NCBI GenBank assembly: GCA_022749655.1
Contig: CP094243.1
Span: 2,852,001-2,916,000, forward strand
DNA length: 64,000 bases
Origin: Xanthomonas phaseoli pv. phaseoli
GTDB taxonomy: Bacteria; Pseudomonadota; Gammaproteobacteria; Xanthomonadales; Xanthomonadaceae
Direction of reading: 5' to 3'
Shown here: positions 8,305 to 18,161 of the stretch, one piece after another
How the letters are laid out: each line of letters begins with the position of its first letter
Position numbering within the stretch: the first letter of the stretch is position 1
Translations under genes and position numbers: made by a program
The notes under the pieces: generated by a model
Database searches by the model: none
Seen by the model: only the letters and a program-made list of their open reading frames with translations
Told to the model about the DNA's origin: nothing

Positions 8305-10668
8305 ATGCACGATAGCCAGCTTGCCCAGCAGATTGCTCGCACCATCGCCGATGAGATCGGTGCCCAGCCCGCCCAGGCGCACGCCGCCATCGCCCTGCTC
8401 GACGAAGGCGCCAGCGTCCCCTTCATCGCCCGCTATCGCAAGGAAGTTACTGGCGGCCTGGACGACACCCAGCTACGCAATCTGGAAACGCGCCTGACCT
8501 ATCTGCGCGAGCTGGAAGAGCGCCGCGCGACGATCCTGTCTAGCATTGGCGAGCAGGGCAAGCTGAGCGACGAATTGCGCAACGAGATCGTGGCGGCCGA
8601 CACCAAGTCGCGGCTGGAAGACCTGTACCTGCCCTACAAGCCCAAGCGCCGCACCCGCGCGCAGATCGCGCGCGAAGCCGGGCTGGAGCCACTGGCCGAC
8701 GGTCTGTTGGCGGACCCGACACAGTCCCCGGACGTGGCCGCGGCAGCCTTCGTCGATGCCGAGAAGGGCGTTGCCGACGGCAAGGCGGCGCTGGAAGGCG
8801 CACGCGCCATCCTGATGGAGCGCTGGGGTGAAGATGCGGCGCTGGTCGGTGAATTGCGCAGCTGGCTGAGCGACAACGGCGTGATCCGCGCGCGGGTTGC
8901 CGAGGGCAAGGAAGAGGCCGGTGCCAAGTACCGCGATTACTTCGACCATGCCGAAACACTGGCGAAGATTCCTTCGCACCGCTTGCTGGCGCTGTTTCGC
9001 GCACGCCGCGAAGAAATCCTTTACCTGGATCTTGATCCGGGCAGCGATGCCGAAGCCGGGCACCAGTACGCCGAAGGCCGCGTGGCCCGCAATGCCGGTA
9101 TCTCCAACGAAGGCCGTGCGGCCGATCGCTGGTTGCTGGACGCGTGCCGGCTGACCTGGCGGGCCAAGCTGCATATGCACTTGCTGCTGGACCTGTTCAA
9201 CCAGGCACGCGAGAAGGCCGAGGCCGAAGCGATCGCGGTGTTCGGCGACAATCTGAAGGACCTGATGCTGGCGGCGCCGGCCGGTCCGCGCGTGGTGCTT
9301 GGGCTGGATCCGGGCATCCGCACCGGTTGCAAGATCGCCGTGGTCGATGCCACCGGCAAGCTGGTGGCCACCGAAACGATCTATCCGCACGAGCCCAAGC
9401 GGCAGTGGGACCAGTCGTTGCAGACCATCAAAAAGTTGTGCATGCAGCACAACGTGGAGCTGATCGCGATCGGCAACGGCACCGCCAGCCGCGAGACCGA
9501 CAAGCTGGCCGGCGAGGCGATCGCGCTGTGCGGCCCTGCCAAGTTGCAGAAGGTGGTGGTGAGCGAGGCGGGCGCGTCGGTGTATTCGGCCTCGGAGTTC
9601 GCGGCCAAGGAATTCCCGAATCTGGATGTGTCGCTGCGTGGTGCCGTGTCGATCGCGCGCCGTCTGCAGGATCCATTAGCCGAATTGGTGAAGATCGAGC
9701 CCAAGGCGATCGGCGTGGGCCAGTACCAGCACGATGTGGATCAATACCGTCTGGCCAAGGCGTTGGAAGCGCGGGTGGAAGACTGCGTCAACGCGGTCGG
9801 CGTGTACGTCAATACCGCCTCGGCGGCATTGCTGTCGCGCGTGTCCGGGCTGTCCAGCACGGTGGCGGAAAATATCGTGCGTCATCGCGACGACAATGGC
9901 CCGTTCAAGCGACGCAAGGACTTGCTCAAGGTGCCGCGGCTGGGCGAGAAGACCTTCGAGCAGTGCGCCGGTTTCCTGCGCATTGCCGATGGCGACGAGC
10001 CGCTGGACGTCTCGGCGGTGCATCCGGAAGCGTATCCGGTGGTGGAACGCATCGTCAGCAGCACCGGCAAGCCGATCAAGGCATTGCTGGGCGACGGCAG
10101 TTTTCTGCGTGGCCTGAAGCCGGAGACGTTCACCGACGACCAATTCGGTGTGCCGACGGTGCGCGACATCCTCAAGGAGCTGGAAAAACCCGGCCGCGAT
10201 CCGCGTCCCGAGTTCAAGGCGGCGCAGTTCGCCGAAGGCGTCGAGGACATCAAGCACCTCAAGCCGGGCATGGTGCTCGAAGGTGTGGTCAGCAATGTGG
10301 CCGCGTTCGGTGCCTTCGTCGATATCGGCGTGCATCAGGATGGGCTGGTGCACATCTCGGCGTTGTCGGAAACCTTCGTCAAGGACCCGCGCGACGTGGT
10401 CAAGGCCGGCGACATCGTCAAGGTCAAGGTGCTGGAAGTGGATGTGGCGCGCAAGCGCATCGCGCTGACCTGTCGTCTGTCCGACACGCCGCCAGCGGCC
10501 GATGGCGCAGCGCAACCGCGTGAAGCCCGTGGCAGCGGCGGTCCGGGGCAGGGCAGGCGCGACGGTGGCGGGCGTGCTCAGGCGCAGGCCAACAACAAAC
10601 CGCGGATCACCGCGCCGCCGGCCGACAATGCGCTGGCCGCCGCATTCGCGCGTGCCAAACGTAGCTAA
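8305..10668 (+). CDS. tex: Tex, RNA-binding transcription accessory protein
   Basis: A 787-residue multidomain cytosolic nucleic-acid-binding protein. It has the N-terminal Tex helical domain ([17 protein letters not shown]), a YqgF/RuvC-like domain ([21 protein letters not shown], about 332-352), two helix-hairpin-helix regions ([33 protein letters not shown]) and an S1 domain near 650-720 ([21 protein letters not shown]). The basic, Gly/Gln-rich tail ends [12 protein letters not shown]. Tex homologues affect transcription and toxin or virulence-gene expression in several pathogens; the mechanism is still debated. Intact. Confidence 0.95.
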   Translation: MHDSQLAQQIARTIADEIGAQPAQAHAAIALLDEGASVPFIARYRKEVTGGLDDTQLRNLETRLTYLRELEERRATILSSIGEQGKLSDELRNEIVAADTKSRLEDLYLPYKPKRRTRAQIAREAGLEPLADGLLADPTQSPDVAAAAFVDAEKGVADGKAALEGARAILMERWGEDAALVGELRSWLSDNGVIRARVAEGKEEAGAKYRDYFDHAETLAKIPSHRLLALFRARREEILYLDLDPGSDAEAGHQYAEGRVARNAGISNEGRAADRWLLDACRLTWRAKLHMHLLLDLFNQAREKAEAEAIAVFGDNLKDLMLAAPAGPRVVLGLDPGIRTGCKIAVVDATGKLVATETIYPHEPKRQWDQSLQTIKKLCMQHNVELIAIGNGTASRETDKLAGEAIALCGPAKLQKVVVSEAGASVYSASEFAAKEFPNLDVSLRGAVSIARRLQDPLAELVKIEPKAIGVGQYQHDVDQYRLAKALEARVEDCVNAVGVYVNTASAALLSRVSGLSSTVAENIVRHRDDNGPFKRRKDLLKVPRLGEKTFEQCAGFLRIADGDEPLDVSAVHPEAYPVVERIVSSTGKPIKALLGDGSFLRGLKPETFTDDQFGVPTVRDILKELEKPGRDPRPEFKAAQFAEGVEDIKHLKPGMVLEGVVSNVAAFGAFVDIGVHQDGLVHISALSETFVKDPRDVVKAGDIVKVKVLEVDVARKRIALTCRLSDTPPAADGAAQPREARGSGGPGQGRRDGGGRAQAQANNKPRITAPPADNALAAAFARAKRS

Positions 10669-11407
10669 GTCGCGCGTTTGATTTGTCGGGTGATCGGCGT
10701 GGTTGGGTGGCGTGGCGTTGATCTAGTGCGGCGATGGAGTGGTCTGCGGTTTGGCTTCAATGTCTTGGCCGCAGATCATGACGCGATAGGTGGGGAGCAA
10801 CCCTGGTTGGGTTCCTTGGCGGCTGGTACGCCACCTGACGTCATGGGGTGATCTGCGGCTTGGCTGCAGTGTCTTCGCCCGCCATCGCTGGACACGCTGC
10901 AAGTACGTCCTTGTAAGCTCCGTGGCGGCATCCATGCCGCCAAGGGTCCCGGACGGTGGACCGGCAAAGACCAGTTGCGTTGGTCGGTGTGCAGCGCTTC
11001 AAAGCAGCTGACAACCAGCGACGCGGTGTCCCTGTCTTTTAAACAAACCACCCGCCAGCTGCCTGGTACGGTGTCCTCGCCACTTGCGGGACCGTTGATG
11101 GCATGGATGCCGCCATCGAGCCCCTAGGGATGGGTTCACGGCGTATCCCGCACGTGGCGAGGGCACTGCCAGCTCGACCAGCCGAACTAGAAAGTGAGCG
11201 CACGCCGTGCAGCCAGGCTTCGTCAATTTGGCCGATCAGTGACAAGGTGATTTGCTGAGCTACCTACGCGAGCGGCGAGGCATCGCACCCCCGACTCACC
11301 AAGCGTTTCACCGTCTCAACACTGCAATAAGTAAACGACTTCGGTACAGGCAAGCATCCTGAGTCTGCCGGTCGGCGACGAAGTCATCGACCGAGCACGC
11401 TCCAGTG
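10669..11407. other. Repeat-rich intergenic region downstream of tex
   Basis: About 740 bp without a convincing gene. It contains an imperfect direct repeat (about 10742-10770 and 10847-10875, core TCTGCGG-TTGGCT), a palindrome GGCGGCAT-CC-ATGCCGCC at about 10926-10943, and a nested hairpin element at 11071-11166 listed separately. The short ORFs here read through these palindromes and look spurious. Confidence 0.6.
11071..11166. repeat. Nested hairpin repeat element, copy A
   Basis: Outer inverted arms of 22 bp at 11071-11092 and 11145-11166 (about 19/22 complementary) enclose an inner hairpin (GATGGC...GCCATC, 11097-11117) and a 27-bp box at 11118-11144 (GAGCCCC..GGATGGGT then TCACGGCGT). 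The same box with two mismatches, inside the same arm/hairpin architecture but with different arm sequences, occurs at 27117-27216. This looks like a dispersed non-coding repeat family. Confidence 0.7.
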
Positions 11408-14400
11408 CTATTCCAGCGCAGCCCGCACCGCGTGCGTGGGCAAGATCAGGCGTTCGATCAGATCGACTAGCCCGGGTGGTTCCACCGGCTTGCCCATGTG
11501 CGCATCGAAGCCAGCGACTACCGCGCGGTCGCGGTCTTCTTCGCGGACATAGGCGGTAAGGGCGATGGCCGGGATATGGCGCGGCAGATCGGCGCGGCCC
11601 GAACGCACGGTGCGGATCAAGTCGTAGCCATCGCGCAAGGGCATTGCGATATCGCTGACCAATACATCGAAGTGCGCGTTCGCCAAGCAGTGCTCGGCCG
11701 CGTCCACCGACCCGGCAGCCTGCACCTGCGCCCCGGCCAGCATCAGGAACTGCATCACCGCTTCGCGCGAATCCTGATCGTCGTCGACCAGCAGGACGCG
11801 CACGCCAGCCAGGCGGTCGCGGCACTCGTCCGGCAGGGCGCCCACATGGGTGGTGTCTGCCGAGGCAGGGCGCAGGTCGCTCACGCCGTGCTGGAACGGC
11901 AACACGATGGTGAATCGCGCGCCCTGGCCTTCGCCTGCGCTGGAGGCGCCCAGGTTGCCGCCATGCAGGTCCACCAACTGACGCGAGATCGACAGGCCTA
12001 ACCCCAGGCCGCCCACGCGCCGGGTAGTGCCTGCATCGGCCTGACGAAAACGGTCGAACACATGCGGCAGGAAATCCGCCGCAATGCCGATCCCGGTGTC
12101 CTGCACGCACAGCCGCAGGCGCTCGTCTTCGACGTCCATCGCCACTCGCACCGTGCCGCCGGCAGGGGTGAACTTCAGCGCATTGCTGAGCAGGTTGGTC
12201 AACACCTGCTGCAGTCGCCCGGCATCGCCGAAGAACCACAGTTCGCCATCGCAAGGCGCATCCAGCTCCAGCGCGATCTTGCGCGTCAACGCAGTGGGTT
12301 GCATGAGTTCCAGCACGCTGCGCACCAACCCTGCAATATCGAAATGCTCGGCCTGCAGGCGGATCTTGCCGGACAGGATCGCGCTCATATCCAGCAGGTC
12401 GTCGATGATCTGCGTCTGCGCGCGTGCACTGCGTTCGATGATCACCAGGCCCCGGCCAAGATTGGCCGGATCTGCGATGTCCGACTGCATCAACCGCGAC
12501 CAACCCAGGATTGCGTTGAGTGGCGTGCGCAACTCATGGCTGAGCGTGGCCAGGAATTCGTCCTTGACCCGGTTGGCATGTTCGGCCTGTGCGCGCGCGG
12601 CGGTTTCCGCCTGCAACGACAGCTTGAGCTTGGCATCCACCCGCGTGCGTTCGATCACGATGCCGGCCAGGTGCGAGGCCGAGCGCGCCATCGCCTGCTC
12701 GCGTAATGACGGCAGGTGAGGGCGGTCGTAATAGATATTGAGCGTGCCCAATACCTGCCCGTTGCTGGCCAGGATCGGGGTGACGCAACACGCGGCGATG
12801 CCCATCGCCGCCGAGATCGCATGGTGGCTGCTGAAGCTTGCATCGGCCTGGATATCGGCACAGATCACCTGACGACCCAAGTGCGCCGACAGGGCGCAAG
12901 GCGGACCCTCCGGTCCGATCGGCGATGGCTCGAAGTGCCCGCTGTACTCGATCGGAAAATGCGGTGCCGAGCCGAAACTCAAGGTGTGGCGGACCTCATC
13001 ACGCACCATCACCGAGCAGTAAAACGGGATTTCCCCGCGTGCCTCCACACTCAATGCGATCGCATCCAGCACTACCGGCAATGGTGCGCCGGTGGTGATC
13101 AAACTCAGGATCGCGCGGTCGGAAGCGGTGGCGTCTTCGATGTGCTTGCGTTCGGAGATGTCGGTGAGCGAGCCGATGTGCCCCAGAAACCGTCCGTCGC
13201 TGGCGAAGTGCGGCGACGCAGTGTCGATGCACCAGCGGTATTGCCCGTCGTGGCGGCGCACGCGGTATTCGGCGAGGAATTCGCCGCGTTGATTGAGGGC
13301 CTGTTCGAAGGCATGCCGCACGCGTGCCGCATCGTCGGGATGCATCACATCCCACCAGCCCTGGTCCAGTGCCTGGTCTTCCCCTGTCCGGTGAAGTTGT
13401 ACCAGCGTGGATTCCAGTACACGCAATCGCCCTGTGCGTCGGCCATCCAGATCATCGCGGGCACCGTCTCGCAGAGCGCACGGAAGCGCACTTCGCTTTC
13501 GCGTAACTGCTGTTCGAATGCGCGCCGGTCATGAATGTCGGTGTAGGTACCGATCCACTCGCTGATGCTGCCATCGTCGCCGCGCACCGGTAGCGCGCGT
13601 ACCAGGTGCCAGCGCGATTGCCCATCGTGACGCAGCAGTTCGCACTCTACCTCGAAGGCACGCTGGCCCTTCAATGCCAGGCTCCAGGCCTGCTCGGACA
13701 GGCGCAGACCATCGGCAGTGTGCGCGCGGTGCCAGGCGGCATCTTCGTTGTTGGAAGGATCCAGGCCGGTGTACTCGTACCAGCGCTGATTGAAGTAGTG
13801 CGGCCGTCCGTCCGGATCGGCAATGAAGATGATCTGCGGCAGCGTATTGGCGAGGCGGCGCAGGCGCGCTTCGTTGGCCGCGAGTTGCTGCTGCGCCTTG
13901 GCCCGTTGCATCGATTCCCAGCAGCGGGCCACGACCAATCGCACCAGTTCGATCTCCGCCGACAGCCAGCGCCGTGGTGCACGCTGATGGACGCCGATCG
14001 CGGCCACCAATCGGTCGTGCTTGTGCAACGGGATGGCCAGCGAGGCGCGCAAGCCGGAGCGACGGTACTGCTCGGCCACATAGTCCGGTGCACCCGGCGC
14101 CATCGCATCGGTCGTGAACCAGGGGCGGTTTTCCAGCAGCGCATCGCGTAGGCCTTGTGCGGCCTCCAGCGGGAAATCGCCCTGGAGGCTCGGCATATCC
14201 TGCACATGGTCGCTGATGACATGCATGGTACTGCCATCGGCAGCGACCAGACCGAATGCGCAACGGTTCGCCTGTAGATGTTCGCCAAGCAAGCGCACGC
14301 TGGTGTCGATGATCTGCCGCGGATCGGACACATGCTGCAGTGCGTCTTCCAGCATCAATAAAAAACTGTCGCGACTATCGCTGCGACGTTGTTCGCTGAC

Positions 14401-14802
14401 ATGAGGCGTTGAGCCTGCAACGCCGATGTAGAGCGTGCCTAACTGCTCGCCCGTTTGCAGCACTGGGCTGCATGACCAACTCGCCAGATCCAGGGCCATT
14501 GTCGCCACTGGCTCGCCATCGCCATCAGCAGCACACTTCAGCGCCGCAAGCGGCTGCCCGAAAGCGGCCGGATGGCGTGGCCCCAGTCGTTCAATGCAGG
14601 CATCGTTGTAGATGCAGCGATCGTCGCGGCCCCAGACGAGCAGCATCGGAACGTGCGCATGCAAGCAGATCGATAGTGCTGTGCGCAGCGCGGGGCTGTT
14701 GCCCAACAGCGCATCCGCAGCGTGCACGGAAGCGGCTAGCAATGCTGCAGTTTCGCTCGTCTCCGGCAGCAAGCCGGCCAACGGCGACACGGCGATCTCC
14801 AT
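11408..14802 (-). CDS. Hybrid sensor histidine kinase (GAF-PAS-PAS-GAF-HisKA-HATPase-REC), frameshifted
   Basis: Predicted about 1131 residues once a frameshift at the C-run 13381-13384 (one base missing) is corrected. Order: GAF-like region (about 150-310), PAS (about 325-440), second PAS (from about 450, spanning the break), second GAF (about 600-740), HisKA with phospho-acceptor His in LSHELRTPLNA, HATPase with N-box NLLSNALKF, DTGIGI and GGLGLGLSI, and a receiver with Asp in VLVSDIAMPLRDG and Lys in GKPVEP. There are no membrane segments, so it should be a soluble sensor. No Hpt domain. The single-domain receiver gene lies 188 bp upstream on the same strand. Confidence 0.85.
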
Positions 14803-14990
14803 CCAGCGACCCGCCCGTCATTCTTAGATGGCAAATTCTAGTAGTAACCGGCCTGCACCGGCAGCGCCGCGGAAGCGGCGATTCAGCTAATCGATGCCCG
14901 CGCACTGCAGAACAGCGTCGATGGCAGGAAGATCGGGTATTGGGGGCGGGCATGCGGCCCGCACCGGGGCAGTGCGGCAGGCGTTGCTGC

Positions 14991-15371
14991 TCAGCCCCCG
15001 GCGTCGCGCAACTCGCGCGCTCTGGACAGGGCGCCAACCAGTTCTTCGGACAGATACGGCTTGATCAGGATGACGCCATGTTCGAATCCGCTCGGGATGC
15101 TGCCAATGGCAACGCCGGTCGCCAGCACAAACGGGATACCGCGCTCGGACAACAGGCGTGCGACCGGTTCGCTGGTTTCGCCATTGCCCAGGCGATAGTC
15201 CAGCACTGCGATATCCGGTGCGTCGGTGTTGATCAGCTGCAGGGCATCGCGCACTTCGCCGACCGGGCCCATGACGACGGCACCGGCCTGAACTAGTTGC
15301 AGATCGAGCAGCATGGCATTCATGTCATCGTTTTCGACCACGAGTACCCGAACTCCACGCAACACCGACAT
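14991..15371 (-). CDS. Single-domain response regulator
   Basis: A 126-residue stand-alone CheY-like receiver. Acidic pocket VVENDD near residue 13, phospho-acceptor Asp in IAVLDYRLG (about 57), the Thr of VLATG and the Lys of LIKPY complete the active site. No output domain, so it probably acts by protein contact or as a phosphate relay. It is transcribed toward the hybrid kinase gene (188 bp apart) and is the natural candidate partner. ATG at 15371. Confidence 0.85.
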   Translation of the reverse strand: MSVLRGVRVLVVENDDMNAMLLDLQLVQAGAVVMGPVGEVRDALQLINTDAPDIAVLDYRLGNGETSEPVARLLSERGIPFVLATGVAIGSIPSGFEHGVILIKPYLSEELVGALSRARELRDAGG

Positions 15372-15493
15372 TGCTTACTCCTTCACTTAGTCGGCCAGTA
15401 TATCGGGACTGCCCGTACGCAGCGCTGCAGACCCCGCTTGCACCTGAATTCGTCAGGCGCAAACTGACACTGTTCGTTTCAACAACAAGTCGC

Positions 15494-15499
15494 TATACT
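15494..15499 (+). promoter_or_regulatory. -10 box of tRNA-Leu(CAA)
   Basis: TATACT lies 10 bp before the tRNA 5' end, the usual spacing for tRNA promoters. A well-matched -35 is not evident at 16-18 bp upstream. Confidence 0.5.
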
Positions 15500-15509
15500 G
15501 CGCGGCCAC

Positions 15510-15596
15510 GCCGAAGTGGCGGAATCGGTAGACGCAGCGGACTCAAAATCCGCCGCCCTTAAAAGCGTGTGGGTTCGAGTCCCACCTTCGGCACCA
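15510..15596 (+). tRNA. tRNA-Leu (anticodon CAA)
   Basis: Class II tRNA of 87 nt with CCA encoded. Acceptor GCCGAAG pairs with CTTCGGC; the anticodon stem GCGGA/TCCGC holds loop CTCAAAA, giving anticodon CAA. The long variable arm is typical of leucine tRNAs, and the T-loop GGTTCGAGTCC is present. Confidence 0.95.
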
Positions 15597-15983
15597 AGTT
15601 ATTGCAGCACCAGCGAAAGCCCTTCTGGAGAAGTCCGGTGGGGCTTTTTGCTGTGTGGCGTTTCGGCAGGATGTAGGGCGTCGTTGACCATTGCGCAGCC
15701 AACGAGGATGGCGACCTCGGCGCACCCGGGACGCGGAAGAGCTGAGCACGAGAGCGGGGGCGTGATCGGCGCATGGTTTACGACTGGCGTCGGGAGTCGA
15801 TTCGCTTGCAAGTGCTTCTGCGTGGCGCAGATGCCTGATTGCCAAGTTCGTCCATCGGCACGCAACGCATCAGGCACACAGCTGCCGCGCGCCATGCAGT
15901 GTGCAGGCAGTGGATGACGTGGCAGGCACGCGACCGTCACGCTGCTTGCGTACCGTGGGAGTCTCTTTCGAGCAGGTGACCCC
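15597..15983. other. Intergenic region after tRNA-Leu(CAA)
   Basis: About 390 bp. Apart from the terminator at its left end I see no gene, tRNA or attachment-site duplicate. ORFs on both strands here lack family features. Confidence 0.5.
15615..15649 (+). terminator. Rho-independent terminator after tRNA-Leu(CAA)
   Basis: AAAGCCC pairs with GGGCTTT, with an inner CTGGA/TCCGG stem, and the 3' side runs into TTTTT. It starts 19 nt after the tRNA CCA. Confidence 0.7.
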
Positions 15984-16160
15984 ATGGACTTCGATACTTC
16001 GCAACAGCTGCGCATCCTGCGCGACATCCACGACACCAAGCCGGTAGCCGACGAAGAGGGAAACTGGGCGGTACGCGCCGGCTATGCCACGCAAGCCGAA
16101 GATGGCGACATCGACCTGACGCACGAGGGTCGCAAGGCGCTGGATAGCGGGCAGACCTGA
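15984..16160 (+). CDS. Small hypothetical protein (58 residues)
   Basis: ATG 15984 opens 58 codons ending TGA 16158-16160. The protein is acidic and hydrophilic (begins MDFDTSQQLRILRDIHDTKP, ends LTHEGRKALDSGQT). The LTHEGRKALD tail and helix-turn-strand pattern resemble a truncated winged-helix/MarR-like wing, but this is only an impression. GAGCAGGTGAC precedes the ATG and could contain a weak ribosome-binding site. Codon use is like neighbouring genes, which supports real coding. No family recognised. Confidence 0.55.
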   Translation: MDFDTSQQLRILRDIHDTKPVADEEGNWAVRAGYATQAEDGDIDLTHEGRKALDSGQT

Positions 16161-16413
16161 GCCTTCCGCACAGTGCTTTGTGCGCTGGCGTTGAGATCGA
16201 GCGGAGGCTTTATTTATTGCAATAGCCTGCGATGGGTTCCTGCATCGCGCTCAGAACGTATTGCGAGGTGGCGAGATGATCAGCCAGCGATGTAGCGGCT
16301 TGCGCGTGCAGCGGGGTGTTACATGCAACTTTCGCCAGCCAGACGCGCTTGCACGTGCACTGGCTCCAGCCCGCAAGGGCCGCAATGCGTCCGCACGCAG
16401 GTGAGGCACAGGC

Positions 16414-16443
16414 AAAAAAAACCCCGGCAGTGCCGGGGCTTTT
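16414..16443 (-). terminator. Terminator of tRNA-Ala/tRNA-Glu unit, copy 1
   Basis: On the minus strand a GCCCCGGC/GCCGGGG hairpin with a 3-nt loop is followed by a run of T (A-run at 16414-16421 on the plus strand). It lies 8 bp beyond the tRNA-Glu CCA. Confidence 0.8.
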
Positions 16444-16450
16444 AGATGAT

Positions 16451-16526
16451 TGGCGTCCCCACGGGGATTCGAACCCCGGTGTCCACCGTGAAAGGGTGGT
16501 GTCCTAGGCCTCTAGACGATGGGGAC
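16451..16526 (-). tRNA. tRNA-Glu (anticodon TTC), copy 1
   Basis: 76 nt with CCA encoded. Acceptor GTCCCC(A) pairs with (T)GGGGAC; anticodon stem CCACC/GGTGG holds CTTTCAC, giving anticodon TTC. T-loop GGTTCGAATCC. Cotranscribed after tRNA-Ala; an identical gene lies 952 bp away. Confidence 0.95.
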
Positions 16527-16573
16527 GCGTATCAAAACCTCGTTGTCCACTTGAGACGGCCTAATGTCTGAAG

Positions 16574-16649
16574 TGGTGGAGCCAGGCGGGATCGAACCGC
16601 CGACCTCCTGCATGCCATGCAGGCGCTCTCCCAGCTGAGCTATGGCCCC
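16574..16649 (-). tRNA. tRNA-Ala (anticodon GGC), copy 1
   Basis: 76 nt with CCA encoded. Acceptor GGGGCCA pairs with TGGCTCC (one G-T pair); anticodon stem CCTGC/GCAGG with loop ATGGCAT gives anticodon GGC. First gene of the Ala-Glu unit. Confidence 0.95.
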
Positions 16650-17364
16650 GCGTTGCTGCGAGCCGGCAATCATAGCGACATCGCCACGCGATGGGAAGTG
16701 GTCTGAGCAAAAAAGTTTTGGCAAAAAGCACCGCCGCCGGACGAGCTGCTGGGTCGCACGCGTCGAGTGCATCGATTGAATAGCAACGGCGCGCACCTGG
16801 AGTGCATGGAGCACCTCAATTCTTCGGTGCTTGCGTCGCAATGGATTGCGGAGGTAGCGAAATGGGCGCACTGGATGCATTGATGCCAGTGTGCGCTTAC
16901 TTCTCAGCTGTCGATTTGCGAGCAACGGCTATGCGGCCCCGCGCGTCAGGTGCGCTGCGCCTGGTTACACGCGGCACCAGATCTTGCGTCCCGTGCTCGC
17001 CGTTATCATGGCCTGCGTTAGAGCACGACCATCGCGCACATTGCGTTCTCGGCGTCGCGATCTTTAGCGACGTCGCTGGAAAGGTCACAACGTGCAACTG
17101 CGATGGTGGGCAGCGCCATCTTTGGCAGGGGGAAGCCGACATGCGAACGCTCGTAGGTTTGAGGAATGCTGCAACTCGTCAGTTGCTTGGATCAAGCAGG
17201 CGTTGGCAGCGCTGGCCTATCGACCAGCCGTGCGCTCGATCGACCAGCACCAAAGCGCCGCGGCATCCGCGGGAGACATTCGACTCTTTCTATCCGCTGC
17301 ATCATGCTGATGAAGCAGGGTATGTCCAACGTCCCTTGGAACCAGATTCGGCCTGGTGAGCGGC
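16650..17364. other. Spacer between the two tRNA-Ala/Glu copies
   Basis: About 700 bp containing the copy-1 promoter at its left end and otherwise no convincing gene. The ORFs reading through it share no domain features and partly run into tRNA sequence. It may be the remnant of sequence trapped by the duplication. Confidence 0.5.
16669..16697 (-). promoter_or_regulatory. Promoter of tRNA-Ala/Glu unit, copy 1
   Basis: Minus strand: -35 TTCCCA (16692-16697), 17-bp spacer, -10 TATGAT (16669-16674), 19 bp upstream of the tRNA. The -10 is good and the -35 weak. Confidence 0.5.
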
Positions 17365-17392
17365 AAAAAAAAGCCCCGGCAGTGCCGGGGCT
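17365..17392 (-). terminator. Terminator of tRNA-Ala/tRNA-Glu unit, copy 2
   Basis: AGCCCCGGC-AGT-GCCGGGGCT, a 9-bp stem, followed on the minus strand by eight T. It is one pair-set longer than the copy-1 hairpin but clearly homologous. Confidence 0.85.
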
Positions 17393-17402
17393 TCTGGATG
17401 AT

Positions 17403-17478
17403 TGGCGTCCCCACGGGGATTCGAACCCCGGTGTCCACCGTGAAAGGGTGGTGTCCTAGGCCTCTAGACGATGGGGAC
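17403..17478 (-). tRNA. tRNA-Glu (anticodon TTC), copy 2
   Basis: Same sequence as the gene at 16451-16526, with the same downstream terminator arrangement and the same spacer to tRNA-Ala. Confidence 0.95.
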
Positions 17479-17525
17479 GCGTATCAAAACCTCGTTGTCC
17501 ACTTGAGACGGCCTAATGTCTGAAG

Positions 17526-17601
17526 TGGTGGAGCCAGGCGGGATCGAACCGCCGACCTCCTGCATGCCATGCAGGCGCTCTCCCAGCTGAGCTATGGCCC
17601 C
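17526..17601 (-). tRNA. tRNA-Ala (anticodon GGC), copy 2
   Basis: Same sequence as the gene at 16574-16649. The 47-bp Ala-Glu spacer is also the same in both units, showing recent duplication or gene conversion. Confidence 0.95.
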
Positions 17602-17618
17602 ACGAAACTGAGAACGAA

Positions 17619-17647
17619 ATGATAGCGGCCTGTTAATGTTCGCGCAA
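17619..17647 (-). promoter_or_regulatory. Promoter of tRNA-Ala/Glu unit, copy 2
   Basis: Minus strand: -35 TTGCGC (17642-17647), 17-bp spacer, -10 TATCAT (17619-17624), 17 bp before the tRNA. Its sequence differs from the copy-1 promoter, so the duplicated block ends at the tRNA 5' end. Confidence 0.55.
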
Positions 17648-17692
17648 GCGCTTTTTCATTCCGAATGAGACGGTGCGGCGTCCGCCTCGGAC

Positions 17693-18153
17693 TCAGTTGA
17701 CGCCGTGCAGATCGCGCAACTGCGTCTGACGCGCGCCGAAGTACGCCGCCAGGTCGGCGATGTCCTGATCGCTGAGCGCGGTGGCCTGCGCGGTCATCAA
17801 CGGGTGCTGGCGGTCACCGCTGCGATAGGCCTGAAGCGCATGCGCAAGGTAGTCGCCGTATTGGCCGCCGAGTTTGGGATAGCTGGGATCGATCGGCGCA
17901 TTGCCATCGGCACCGTGGCAGTCCACGCAGCTCTGGCCGGTCGCCTTGCCCTTGGCATGGGCGAGTTTGTCGCCAGCGTCGGCGCGGCCGGTGGGCAGAC
18001 CTGCCGACGAGCCGGAGCCGTGCTCGCCGCTGGCGTGGCCGGGATCCCCGCGGAGTGGTCGGTGGACTCAACCTGGGATTGGGAGCAGGCCGCCAACGTA
18101 AGGGCAGCGACCAGGACGATGGCTAGACGCGGAGCGTGCAGGGCGTTCGGCAT
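17693..18153 (-). CDS. Cytochrome c (class I/c5-c4 like) lipoprotein, frameshifted
   Basis: The N-terminus (from ATG 18153) is a lipoprotein signal, VLVAALTLAACSQ, then an Ala/Pro/Ser linker. After a break at the C-run 18046-18049 (one base missing) the second frame reads GSGSSAGLPTGRADAGDKLA and the haem site SCVDCHG, followed by YPKLGGQYGDYLAHALQAYR, HPLMTAQ (axial Met) and DIADLAAYFG. About 153 residues when joined. A membrane-anchored periplasmic electron carrier, downstream of and 8 bp from a second similar cytochrome gene on the same strand, so cotranscribed. Confidence 0.85.
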
Positions 18154-18161
18154 GTGGGCGC

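Noticed and set aside
15510-17650. Genomic island inserted at tRNA genes
   Set aside because: No integrase, no truncated tRNA 3' copy and no mobility genes nearby; the second tRNA copies are full length.
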